IMG/VR virus record: IMGVR_UViG_3300037587_000138
Span: 1 to 31,436 of that record
Source of the DNA: a virus
Strand: one strand, 5' to 3'
Length of the DNA: 31,436 nucleotides
Position numbers and translations under genes: made by a program. The notes under the pieces were generated by a model. It worked only from the letters and a program-made list of their open reading frames with translations, was not told the DNA's origin and made no database searches. Of this stretch, positions 7,617-14,610 are shown piece by piece; within the stretch, counting starts at the first letter, position 1; every line of letters starts with the position of its first letter.

Positions 7617-7638
7617 GATAGTCTCCTACATCTTGTTA

Positions 7639-7908
7639 TTATAACCTACAGGTACAATCGTGTCCATACCAACTGCCGCAGTGTGGACAATCTCCTGTAT
7701 ATGTGGAACACCCCTTCATTCCTGCTGGAGCCTCCCTAATCTCTTTGAAGCTACGCATATCAGGATAGTCATCATGAACACTATCCCCACGAGTGGTTAT
7801 TACAGATAGTGTTTTCTGACCACACACCTTCTGGCTAGGGCAATAATAGAAGGAGCCGTAAGGCCCCTCCCTTACACCCATGTTCTTATTGCAAGATGGG
7901 CATTTCAT
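7639..7908 (-). CDS. Small zinc-ribbon protein (topoisomerase C4-like)
   Basis: An 89-aa Cys-rich protein. The start (MKCPSCNKNMGVREGPYGSFYYCPS) is like the C4 zinc fingers at the ends of bacterial topoisomerase I, and the end has CPHCGSWYGHDCTC, a second possible metal site. The ATG at 7908 has AGGAG 8 nt upstream; the longer open frame upstream is not needed and overlaps the previous gene. Such small ribbons often bind nucleic acid or a partner protein; none is identified here. Confidence 0.7.
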   Translation of the reverse strand: MKCPSCNKNMGVREGPYGSFYYCPSQKVCGQKTLSVITTRGDSVHDDYPDMRSFKEIREAPAGMKGCSTYTGDCPHCGSWYGHDCTCRL

Positions 7909-7927
7909 ATGATATGCTCCTATTACA

Positions 7928-8119
7928 TCAACAACTCTCGTCACACCCGTTCCCAAATATGCACGACACGGGACAATAACCAGTGTGATCTTCAACCTTA
8001 TCCTCACACTCCGGGCAAGCATACCAAGTCTGTGATCCGTCTGATTCAGAACACATTTCAGAAGCTAAACCAGAGTTTGAACAATCAGGGAAATCACAAT
8101 AAACAATCTTATCAGTCAT
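7928..8119 (-). CDS. Small Cys-rich protein, probably zinc-binding
   Basis: A 63-aa protein with eight cysteines: a CDFPDC pair, CPEC, and a C-terminal group including CPVSC. Paired cysteines suggest one or two zinc sites. The ATG at 8119 follows AAGGAGG by 6 nt, a strong ribosome site; a longer frame from 8152 lacks one. It lies just upstream of another zinc-ribbon gene, so the two may act together or be a diverged duplication. Confidence 0.68.
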   Translation of the reverse strand: MTDKIVYCDFPDCSNSGLASEMCSESDGSQTWYACPECEDKVEDHTGYCPVSCIFGNGCDESC

Positions 8120-8265
8120 ACAATCCTCCTTTGGTGAGCAGTTTATCATCATGCTCGGGATGTACCCTCATCAACGGGTGCGCCCTGACCAACCACCTTG
8201 GCCTACTATTACAGAGACTCGGCTAGAGCCCCTTGGCGTCGAGGGTATCTAAATGATAATCAATC

Positions 8266-8907
8266 TCAGAAAGGAATGTCATCGTCAAAGTCATCACCAA
8301 CATCGGGCATAGCACGCTCAGGTGTAGGTGCAACAGCCTCTTCAATACGCTTAGCATAGACATAAGCCGCAAGGCCATACAGAGCCTTGGTGCAAGCATT
8401 CTCCTCGTCATCAGCATCACCAATGCAAGGCTCAATCAGAGCAGGGCCTACACCAGCCTGATACTTAGCAGGGATGGGGGTTAGGCTATCAATGTTGTCA
8501 TAGATGTTGCCAGCATTGGCTCCACGGCCAGGAGTGTTGACGATGAACGCATTACAAGGCTTGCCCAATTGAGCATCCCAATCAGCATCACCATCAGGCT
8601 GTGCAGAGGGATCAAACACCTTGTAGTATTGTAGCTCCACGCCCTTCTCTGTCAGGTTGGAGAAGATGTTGAAAGGGCGTGTCCACAGCATACGAGGAAC
8701 CTCCTTATCGTCTAGGGTGATTGTCTGCCCAATAATCTCAATACCCAGAGCAATCTGTTGGGCAGGTGGCTTCTCCTCACCCTTGTACTCTCGTGATTGC
8801 AGGCCGAGGTCTGCTACATACACGAGACGACCCTCATGCTCACCTGGAGTGAGGTTGGGGATGGTGGAAGTGGATTCTTGTTGTGTAGTGCGACGTTTAA
8901 GTGACAT
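8266..8907 (-). CDS. ssb: Single-stranded DNA-binding protein
   Basis: A 213-aa protein. The decisive sign is its acidic C-terminal tip DDFDDDIPF, nearly the same as the tip of bacterial SSB that docks replication partners. The body begins with LTPGEHEGRLVYVADLG, consistent with an OB fold, and residues 40-130 are rich in beta strands. It probably coats single-stranded DNA at the fork and recruits the polymerase and primase-helicase encoded nearby. The body is not a clear match to the E. coli SSB or T7 gp2.5 sequence by eye, so the family is a phage-specific one. AAAGG precedes the ATG; it lies 18 nt after the polymerase gene. Confidence 0.82.
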   Translation of the reverse strand: MSLKRRTTQQESTSTIPNLTPGEHEGRLVYVADLGLQSREYKGEEKPPAQQIALGIEIIGQTITLDDKEVPRMLWTRPFNIFSNLTEKGVELQYYKVFDPSAQPDGDADWDAQLGKPCNAFIVNTPGRGANAGNIYDNIDSLTPIPAKYQAGVGPALIEPCIGDADDEENACTKALYGLAAYVYAKRIEEAVAPTPERAMPDVGDDFDDDIPF

Positions 8908-8925
8908 CTATATTACCTTTATTTA

Positions 8926-9495
8926 TTAATGAATCTTACTGTAATCACTGCCAAACTGGACATCAATGTCCAAGTCTCTGTTCAACTTCAACTCCTTATT
9001 AGTTGCTAATATAGCACTTCTCAGGAGTGAAGTACACCCCTCCCTATGCCCTTTCTTGATACATAATATCACCTCGTCATGCATTTGTCCAGTTAACTGC
9101 GAACGCCTCTTCCTGAAGTGTTTTATCCACGTATCAAAACAGTACACTCCTGTCCCCTGATTTAGGGTGCTCCACCTATCCTTTTCATGCCGAAGGCTGT
9201 ACCAAAACCCGCTTACTGGATTTTTTAGCCATAGCCCTGTACTCACCTCTTTAGTTTCTAGAGTTTTAGCCACGGCAGGGATGCTCCAATTGAGCTTCCA
9301 ATAAGCTTGATGGAGGAGCCTTCCTTCCGCCTCCGATACCCCTGCCCCCCTTGCTATGGTTGGGGGGCCAGCACCATAGGTGGCTGCATAGTTTGTGGAT
9401 TTCCCCTTCTTACGTGCGGCGTCAATCTTCTGAAACAGGGCCCTCTGTTCCTCCGGGGGTAACCTCTTCATCTCCGCTAAGCTTAGCTTGCTCAT
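8926..9495 (-). CDS. Family A DNA polymerase, C-terminal fragment (motifs B and C)
   Basis: A 189-aa fragment of a T7-type DNA polymerase. Motif B is a perfect Rx3Kx7YG (R28, K32, Y40-G41 in ARKKGKSTNYAATYGAG). Motif C is MHDEV (H139-D140-E141). The fragment therefore supplies the nucleotide-binding fingers helix and one catalytic acid, while the N-terminal fragment (9910-11280) has the exonuclease and motif A. The ATG at 9495 is preferred: AGGAGG lies 12 nt upstream and GAGG 3 nt upstream, both inside the HNH gene. A TTG start at 9525 is the alternative. The two fragments together (about 645 aa) match the length of an intact T7-type enzyme. Confidence 0.88.
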   Translation of the reverse strand: MSKLSLAEMKRLPPEEQRALFQKIDAARKKGKSTNYAATYGAGPPTIARGAGVSEAEGRLLHQAYWKLNWSIPAVAKTLETKEVSTGLWLKNPVSGFWYSLRHEKDRWSTLNQGTGVYCFDTWIKHFRKRRSQLTGQMHDEVILCIKKGHREGCTSLLRSAILATNKELKLNRDLDIDVQFGSDYSKIH

Positions 9496-9931
9496 AAACC
9501 TCGTGTGCCTCCTCTGGCGTAGCAAAACACCCTAAATTTTTATTCCTAAACCTCGCAGCGTACTTGCCTGTATCCTTCCGGTAAGTTACCCCAAGGAATC
9601 CAGATATGTTATCTTTATGACACTGGTGTAAGTTTAGTGCATTATTCACTTTCGTAGACTCACGTAAGTTTGAAGGGCGGTTATCTAACTTGTCTCCATT
9701 CTTGTGATCCACCAGCTCAGGTAGCTCTCCATAATGCATAAGGTAGATGAGGCGGTGGACGTAGTAACGATAACCAGCAATACTCAAGGTTTTGTAGCCC
9801 CTCTGGGATACAGTGCCCACCTCCCTGCGAGCTTTCCACTGTTTATAGTCATGACGCCGGAGTAGCCTGCCAGCTTCGTCAAACACGTACTCACGAAGTA
9901 AATATTCCCTCAGTGGGTTTGTTTGTACCAT
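9422..9931 (-). CDS. HNH-AP2 homing endonuclease splitting the DNA polymerase gene
   Basis: A 169-aa endonuclease. Residues about 50-105 (YYVHRLIYLMHYGEL, LVDHKNGDKLDNRPSNLR) form an HNH_3 core, and 110-150 (SGFLGVTYRKDTGKYAARF, then GCFATPEEAHEVYEQAK) is an AP2-type DNA-binding domain. It sits between the two polymerase parts, overlapping the first by 22 nt and the second by 74 nt, in a different frame from each. GAGGAG lies 8 nt before its ATG, within polymerase codons for a Glu run. The last dozen or so residues are read over polymerase codons and are probably an added tail. There is no room for a group I core or an intein, so it appears inserted directly. Confidence 0.9.
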   Translation of the reverse strand: MVQTNPLREYLLREYVFDEAGRLLRRHDYKQWKARREVGTVSQRGYKTLSIAGYRYYVHRLIYLMHYGELPELVDHKNGDKLDNRPSNLRESTKVNNALNLHQCHKDNISGFLGVTYRKDTGKYAARFRNKNLGCFATPEEAHEVYEQAKLSGDEEVTPGGTEGPVSED

Positions 9932-11280
9932 TTATAGAACTCCTCTTCTTCAGGTGTGATCATTCCAGCCACGATTGACATCGTGGTGTGTGGATCATAC
10001 CCTACGGCAGACTTTTTGTCAACATAGCCTGGGTCTAGCGGGTATTGGTAGTGCATCCCAGTCCTATCCTCCAAGGAAGACATATCAGCGCCACACAACT
10101 CATAACCCTCAGGGGCTATCAGACAACCCCTCATCAACTCGCCGTAGGGCTTATCAATGCCGGGCAGGTTCAACACCACCTTGTGCTTAAACCTCAAGGT
10201 GTTGGTGAACCCCTGTATCTCGGCCCGTATATAGCCGTCTTCGTCTACGTTGTCCAGATATCCCTTAAGGATTCCTATGCGGTGGGTGAGGATTGAAAGT
10301 CCATTCAACACCTCCAGCTTAGGCTCTAGCTCAAACAAGGCCTTAACACTGTCACAAACCTCCCCCTTGATGTGCTCAGAGGCCACCTGAGGGATTGTTC
10401 GTACATCCCCTGTCTCTTTGTTACGGACATACTTAAGGTGTATAGGAACCCATCCCAGAGAGAACAGCCAGTCCTTGATTTGTGGGACAGACCCAGCATT
10501 GGGCTCTTTGTAGCTGTGTATGAAGTCTATATCTCCCCGGTAGCCAATAGGCTTTCCTTGAGACACACAGAACTCATCCCATTTAATGCCCGAGGCACTC
10601 TTGCTACGGTCCTTTTTGAGGGGCTTAGCTGGATAGCTCTTCACCTTCCACACAGGAACCTGAGGCATCACAGTACCTAGCTCCAGCTTCTTGCTGGCCT
10701 GTAGCTCTGTTAGCTCTATCAATCCTTCAGAGCACCTAACGACATCCAGCTTCCACCTAGAGGCTTCCTGCTCTCTTGCACAGTCCATCTTGAACATGAG
10801 GTAGTAGATGAACCTCCAGGCATCATCCTCTTCTTCGTACAGCTCCACAAGCTGAGCCCATTGCCTGTCCCAAAGGATTCGATTGATTTCTACATCACGA
10901 TGGCATCGTTCTTCATAATCTCCTTGTGTTTGATTCTCCCAATCTGTGATAACCACTTTGGGATAGCCAAATTCAACACCGTAGTCTTCTAGGCCGTGCT
11001 TGGGTCGCTTAGGTTCAAGATACCAAGACAGGGCCAACGTATCAACAAGAGTGGCCTCAATCTTAATTTCAAGTAGGTGCTCTAGATGTACAGCATCCCA
11101 TCGTATGAAGTTGTGGCCAATGATGATTACATCCTTACGAGAGAGGAGTTTCCTCATACTGTCGTAAGAGGCTGTAGTATGAATGGGAGTGTTGCCCACC
11201 TTGTTGGCTGACAAACACCACAGCTTAGTTGGTTGAAGCCCGTCCCCCTCCACATCTACAATGTAAAGGATTTTATCCAT
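9910..11280 (-). CDS. Family A DNA polymerase, N-terminal fragment (exonuclease and motif A)
   Basis: A 456-aa fragment with the 3'-5' proofreading domain first: Exo I D9-x-E11 (IVDVEGDG), Exo II GHNFIRWDAVHL, and Exo III RCHRDVEI. The thumb and palm follow, ending with motif A in LCGADMSSLEDR and the DPHTTMS block. It stops at TGA 9910 shortly after EEEEFYKWYK, before motif B. The missing fingers and motif C are in the gene at 8926-9495. The two products presumably associate to make an active enzyme, as reported for other phage proteins split by homing endonucleases. The ATG at 11280 is used, with AAGGAG 5 nt upstream; GTG 11283 is an alternative. Confidence 0.92.
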   Translation of the reverse strand: MDKILYIVDVEGDGLQPTKLWCLSANKVGNTPIHTTASYDSMRKLLSRKDVIIIGHNFIRWDAVHLEHLLEIKIEATLVDTLALSWYLEPKRPKHGLEDYGVEFGYPKVVITDWENQTQGDYEERCHRDVEINRILWDRQWAQLVELYEEEDDAWRFIYYLMFKMDCAREQEASRWKLDVVRCSEGLIELTELQASKKLELGTVMPQVPVWKVKSYPAKPLKKDRSKSASGIKWDEFCVSQGKPIGYRGDIDFIHSYKEPNAGSVPQIKDWLFSLGWVPIHLKYVRNKETGDVRTIPQVASEHIKGEVCDSVKALFELEPKLEVLNGLSILTHRIGILKGYLDNVDEDGYIRAEIQGFTNTLRFKHKVVLNLPGIDKPYGELMRGCLIAPEGYELCGADMSSLEDRTGMHYQYPLDPGYVDKKSAVGYDPHTTMSIVAGMITPEEEEFYKWYKQTH

Positions 11281-11534
11281 CACTTCTCCTTCAGTTCATA
11301 GTTATCTTCAAGCCAAGTGATAAACTGACCTACATGCCACTTACCCATGTGAGAGCAACCACCGGGGTAGTGCTCCCCAACAGTACCTTTCTCTTCATCG
11401 GCGATTGACATAAAGGCTGTAAAGAGTTTGTGGTTTAGCTCACTTACCATTCTAATCTCGTCAGGATGGCTTAGGCAGCTAGCAGGATGGCTTGCAGAGT
11501 ACCCCACTTTAACACTTTTGCTCGTATCTCCCAT
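11280..11534 (-). CDS. Small hypothetical protein (84 aa)
   Basis: An 84-aa protein without a recognised family. It has histidines and cysteines (ASHPASCLSHPDE, GEHYPGGCSHMGKWHVGQF) that could bind a metal, and a helix at the end (FITWLEDNYELKEK). The ATG at 11534 has GAGGAG 7 nt upstream; it overlaps the end of the metallophosphoesterase by 26 nt. Its TGA overlaps the polymerase start. Confidence 0.68.
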   Translation of the reverse strand: MGDTSKSVKVGYSASHPASCLSHPDEIRMVSELNHKLFTAFMSIADEEKGTVGEHYPGGCSHMGKWHVGQFITWLEDNYELKEK

Positions 11535-12024
11535 CTCTAATCTCCTCAAAATCTATTGGATACCCATCACAAGCCTCAACACACACATTGACATATCGCT
11601 TGTCAGCTTGGTGGTAATGATCCCTAATCGTGTTATGGTGTACGTGTCCATGAACGTTCTTACATTCACGAAGCTCCGCAGGGTGTACAGGGGCATGACT
11701 AAACCAATGCCCATGCTTCTTAAAGATTCCACGTACATCCTCAAATTGTGTTAGATATTCACCACACTGAAGCTCATCGTGGTTCCCTCGTACAAGGATT
11801 TTCCTCCCAGCCAATTGAGGCATGTATTCAAAGAACGCTGTCCTGCTGAAAGAGACATCCCCCAGCACGAACACTAAGTCCCGCTTGCCAACGACAAAGT
11901 TCCACTTGGCCACAAGGATGTTGTCATGCTCCTCCACAGTGGACCCTTCCCGGAGGGTGGGTGAAAACTGCAATATCTTCTTATGGCCGAAATGTAAATC
12001 TGAGATGCAATAGACTCTACTCAT
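11509..12024 (-). CDS. Calcineurin-like metallophosphoesterase
   Basis: A 171-aa single-domain enzyme with the complete two-metal motif set: DLHFGH (D9, H11), GDVSF (55-59), GNHDE (80-84), SHAP (109-112) and HGHVHH (125-130). The fold hydrolyses phosphomonoesters or diesters; the substrate cannot be read. The gene follows the Nampt homologue with an 8-nt overlap, so it may take part in nucleotide or NAD-related metabolism, but phage phosphoesterases of this size also act on nucleic acid or nucleotide signals. Confidence 0.88.
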   Translation of the reverse strand: MSRVYCISDLHFGHKKILQFSPTLREGSTVEEHDNILVAKWNFVVGKRDLVFVLGDVSFSRTAFFEYMPQLAGRKILVRGNHDELQCGEYLTQFEDVRGIFKKHGHWFSHAPVHPAELRECKNVHGHVHHNTIRDHYHQADKRYVNVCVEACDGYPIDFEEIRDGRYEQKC

Positions 12025-13510
12025 TCAACCTCCCACGAATCTCACTCAAAGTTGTCTCATTCAGCAGCTTGCCATCAAGGAACACAGTCTGTAAGGCTCC
12101 CTGAGCCTCCTGAGCCTTTGTTTGCTGATCATACAATACATACTCCCCACCCTCCTCTTCGACACGCAGGAGCCCTCTGGCGCTCTTCTTAGTGCCTGAG
12201 TCAGTGGCGGGGTCTTTAAAGATTTCACGACCAACACCATTCACCTCACCATACGTGGCCTTCATAGCAAACCCGAAGGTATCACGAGTGACGTATTGAT
12301 AAGTGTAGGAGCCAATGCCCAATACAACGTTACAGGACGCGAAGCCTTTAGCTTCAAGACGGGCCATAATCTCTTCACAGCGGTCAATTGTAATACTATC
12401 TCCGTAAATCAGTCCAATGTGTTCATCCAATACCTTGTAGTCCTTGTCCGTCACAGTACCACCGAAGGTGTCCCAGAGGCACTCTACAGCACCTTTATAC
12501 TCAGGGCTGTCAACCGGAGCATCGGTATCACCACAAATAATAAGAACAGGATCGCCAGAGTCAGGACGAATAACCACCTTCGATAAACCGAGGGCGTTGC
12601 GTTCTCGGGCAAGAATGTCATCTCGAAGAGCCGGTAGATACTCAGTGATGACCTTCCAGAAGTCCCATGTATCTGAGACGATGGAAACAATTCCTGCTGG
12701 GTATATTTCTTTGATAAGACGAGAGAACGTTCCAATCTCATCATCAACACCACCCATACACATAACGCTATGCTCAGTAGCAGGCACAGAACAACCAACA
12801 AGCTCTTTGTCACTATCAGCTCCATAATAGTCCTCCAAGTAGTCAATAGACGCTACGCTGTCAGTGCCCACGAAGGATGTCAGGTGTCCAGAGCCATTAG
12901 AGCCCACATCGTGCATACCTGATCCACCTCGGGAGGAGAAGTCGTGTCCCTGCAAAGGAACAAACTCAAGAGGGGAGCCTGTCTTATTTGCATACTCTGT
13001 CAATACTTTCTTATACTGATAGGCAGTGGTGGCTGTAGTAGTGGCCTTCCACACCTCAGCGGAGAATACAGTTTCCAGATAATTCACCAGCCAGAAGAAC
13101 TCAGCCAGAGTGTTCTGGATTGTGAACACTGGCACCTTCATGCCAACCCTGCTGCCCTCAGGCAGAGCCTTGACACAGATAGGCAGGTAGCCCAGATCGT
13201 GGAGAGCTTCAATATGCTCCATGTTAATGCTGTCAGCGCCTAGAGCGTTGTCCATACGACGCTTGTACTTGGCTACAGCCTTTTCCTTGGGAAGGTTGAA
13301 GAACCCTCCGTTCCACGTATCAAGCAAGAACCACTTCATGAAGCCTTGCAGGCCGTAGAAAACAACCTTGCCATCGAAGGAGGAGCCCATACTGGCTAAC
13401 CTATCGGAACGTGGGGTGAAGTTGGAGTACACCAGAGATGTGCCTGAAGGATACTGGCTTCTGTGGTCTGCTTTGTAGAAGTCGATACAATTAAGTGGAT
13501 TTAGTTTCAT
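12017..13510 (-). CDS. Nicotinamide phosphoribosyltransferase-like protein (Nampt/NadV homologue)
   Basis: A 497-aa full-length homologue of Nampt, which joins nicotinamide to PRPP to make NMN. Recognisable blocks are IDFYKADHRSQYP near the N-terminus, FVPLQGHDFSSRGGSGMHD in the middle, EHSVMCMGG, SDTWDFWKVI and VVIRPDSGDP. The start is the ATG at 13510, which overlaps the stop of the Prs homologue as ATGA, so the two are translationally coupled. In phages a Prs-like plus Nampt-like pair defines the NARP1 NAD+ reconstitution pathway, where the substrate is ADP-ribose pyrophosphate rather than PRPP; sequence alone does not decide between the two activities. No NMN adenylyltransferase was seen in the window. 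Confidence 0.93.
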   Translation of the reverse strand: MKLNPLNCIDFYKADHRSQYPSGTSLVYSNFTPRSDRLASMGSSFDGKVVFYGLQGFMKWFLLDTWNGGFFNLPKEKAVAKYKRRMDNALGADSINMEHIEALHDLGYLPICVKALPEGSRVGMKVPVFTIQNTLAEFFWLVNYLETVFSAEVWKATTTATTAYQYKKVLTEYANKTGSPLEFVPLQGHDFSSRGGSGMHDVGSNGSGHLTSFVGTDSVASIDYLEDYYGADSDKELVGCSVPATEHSVMCMGGVDDEIGTFSRLIKEIYPAGIVSIVSDTWDFWKVITEYLPALRDDILARERNALGLSKVVIRPDSGDPVLIICGDTDAPVDSPEYKGAVECLWDTFGGTVTDKDYKVLDEHIGLIYGDSITIDRCEEIMARLEAKGFASCNVVLGIGSYTYQYVTRDTFGFAMKATYGEVNGVGREIFKDPATDSGTKKSARGLLRVEEEGGEYVLYDQQTKAQEAQGALQTVFLDGKLLNETTLSEIRGRLNE

Positions 13511-14295
13511 GGTAAGGTCCAATCGTAGGTTGCTGTTACTTCGTCAATGAGGCCATCAAAAACCTCCTTGCCTTTAGAAAAGATTCCATGTGTTACATGG
13601 AGGTGGATGTGTTCGGCTCCAAGGCCCTTCAACACCTTGGCCAGCTCGATAAAGGTTCGTCCCCCATCACAGATGTCATCTACGATAACGACGTTCGGAC
13701 GGATGGAGTACATCCCGTCTACTTGTAGCTCTGTGTACAATATTTCCCCGGTGGCTACATCCCTTACTTTGGACGCCTGCACCACATCGTCACAGTGGTA
13801 TGATTTAGCAATGTCTAGGGTCTTCTTCATAGCCCCGGCATCAGGGCTCACAAGAGTGATGCCTTGGCGCAGCTTCGCCATCACGCTCATTGGGAGTAAA
13901 TCCTTTTGTGGAAGGGAGCTGCAATTATCAATACAAGCCACGCCAACATCGCTGTGAGCATCCGACACCAGCACAGAACAAAACCCCATGCTGTTAATCA
14001 AGTTGGCAAATACCTTCACCCCAATGGCCTCTCCTGATGCACAAGCTCGGTCCTGACGAGCATAGGGTAGGTACGACATGAGGAGCTTCTTCCTCAGGGG
14101 TTTTAGGAGTCTGTCAACAGTTTCATTGACAAGCAGGAGTGCCATCACATCGTCAGAGTTACGGATATCGGCCTTGATGGTGACATTATCACAATACTCG
14201 GGAGTTACATTAAGCTTCGTCTGTACCTCCCCTCCGGGGAATACAAACTGGCTCACATCAACTCCCCTCCCGGAGCCGTTATACACCTTAATCAT
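13507..14295 (-). CDS. Ribose-phosphate pyrophosphokinase-like protein (Prs homologue, possible Adps)
   Basis: A 262-aa member of the PRPP synthetase family, about 50 residues shorter than the bacterial enzyme. It keeps YLPYARQDR (75-83), the divalent-metal motif DAHSD (112-116), VSPDAGAMKK (149-158) and the PRPP-binding loop VVIVDDICDGGRTF (202-215). Prs transfers pyrophosphate from ATP to ribose 5-phosphate. In phage NAD+ reconstitution (NARP1) a homologue called Adps instead pyrophosphorylates ADP-ribose. Pairing with a Nampt homologue makes that plausible here. The ATG at 14295 has GGAGG 9 nt upstream; the longer frame starts inside the preceding gene. Confidence 0.9.
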   Translation of the reverse strand: MIKVYNGSGRGVDVSQFVFPGGEVQTKLNVTPEYCDNVTIKADIRNSDDVMALLLVNETVDRLLKPLRKKLLMSYLPYARQDRACASGEAIGVKVFANLINSMGFCSVLVSDAHSDVGVACIDNCSSLPQKDLLPMSVMAKLRQGITLVSPDAGAMKKTLDIAKSYHCDDVVQASKVRDVATGEILYTELQVDGMYSIRPNVVIVDDICDGGRTFIELAKVLKGLGAEHIHLHVTHGIFSKGKEVFDGLIDEVTATYDWTLP

Positions 14296-14455
14296 CCTCA
14301 ATAGCCTCCACAACCTTCTGTATGGCCTCCTGCCGGGTAGCGGCAGTGAAGCCTATGCATCGCATTGCCTCTGGGCTATCGCCCAGCCAGCACCAAGCAG
14401 AGGCTCCCTCAGAGCCAATGCTGTATTTATCAACCAACTCCTCAAGACTCTCCAT
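14288..14455 (-). CDS. Small hypothetical protein (55 aa)
   Basis: A 55-aa acidic protein beginning MESLEELVDKYSIGSEG and ending in the helix TRQEAIQKVVEAIEDD. The ATG at 14455 has GAGGA 7 nt upstream. It overlaps the preceding 55-aa gene by 14 nt and the Prs gene by 8 nt. The CWLGDSPEAMRCIGFTAAT centre has a strand-like pattern, typical of small phage proteins of unknown function. Confidence 0.62.
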   Translation of the reverse strand: MESLEELVDKYSIGSEGASAWCWLGDSPEAMRCIGFTAATRQEAIQKVVEAIEDD

Positions 14456-14609
14456 CTGCAATTCCTCGGAAGAAGTCAGCACAATCCCGGAGAAGGGTGT
14501 TAACATCCTCTTCGTCAATAGGATCACCTGCTTCCTGCGCTTCTAGCAGCTCCTCAATACGTTCTTGAAAGGAGGATACGTTTCGGATTTCAGTTAAGTC
14601 ATATGTCAT
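14442..14609 (-). CDS. Small acidic helical protein (55 aa)
   Basis: A 55-aa protein, strongly acidic and helical (FQERIEELLEAQEAGDPIDEE). The ATG at 14609 has AGAGGA upstream and lies 1 nt after the stop of the primase-helicase gene. The longer open frame from 14681 lies inside the helicase gene and is rejected. No family was recognised. A small acidic partner of a replication protein is possible. Confidence 0.62.
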   Translation of the reverse strand: MTYDLTEIRNVSSFQERIEELLEAQEAGDPIDEEDVNTLLRDCADFFRGIADGES

Positions 14610-14610
14610 A

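Noticed and set aside
8120-8265. A possible tiny gene or tRNA between SSB and the Cys-rich gene
   Set aside because: Only frames of fewer than 20 codons are present. A 7-bp inverted pair TACCCTC/GAGGGTA spans the gap but no tRNA cloverleaf could be formed by eye.
9422-9931. A group I intron or intein in the DNA polymerase gene
   Set aside because: The whole gap is coding for the HNH protein, no P/Q/R/S-like segments are visible, and there are no intein splicing blocks or in-frame continuity with either polymerase part.
11553-11744. 63-aa frame inside the metallophosphoesterase gene
   Set aside because: It lies on the same strand in another frame, inside a complete enzyme gene with all metal-binding motifs.
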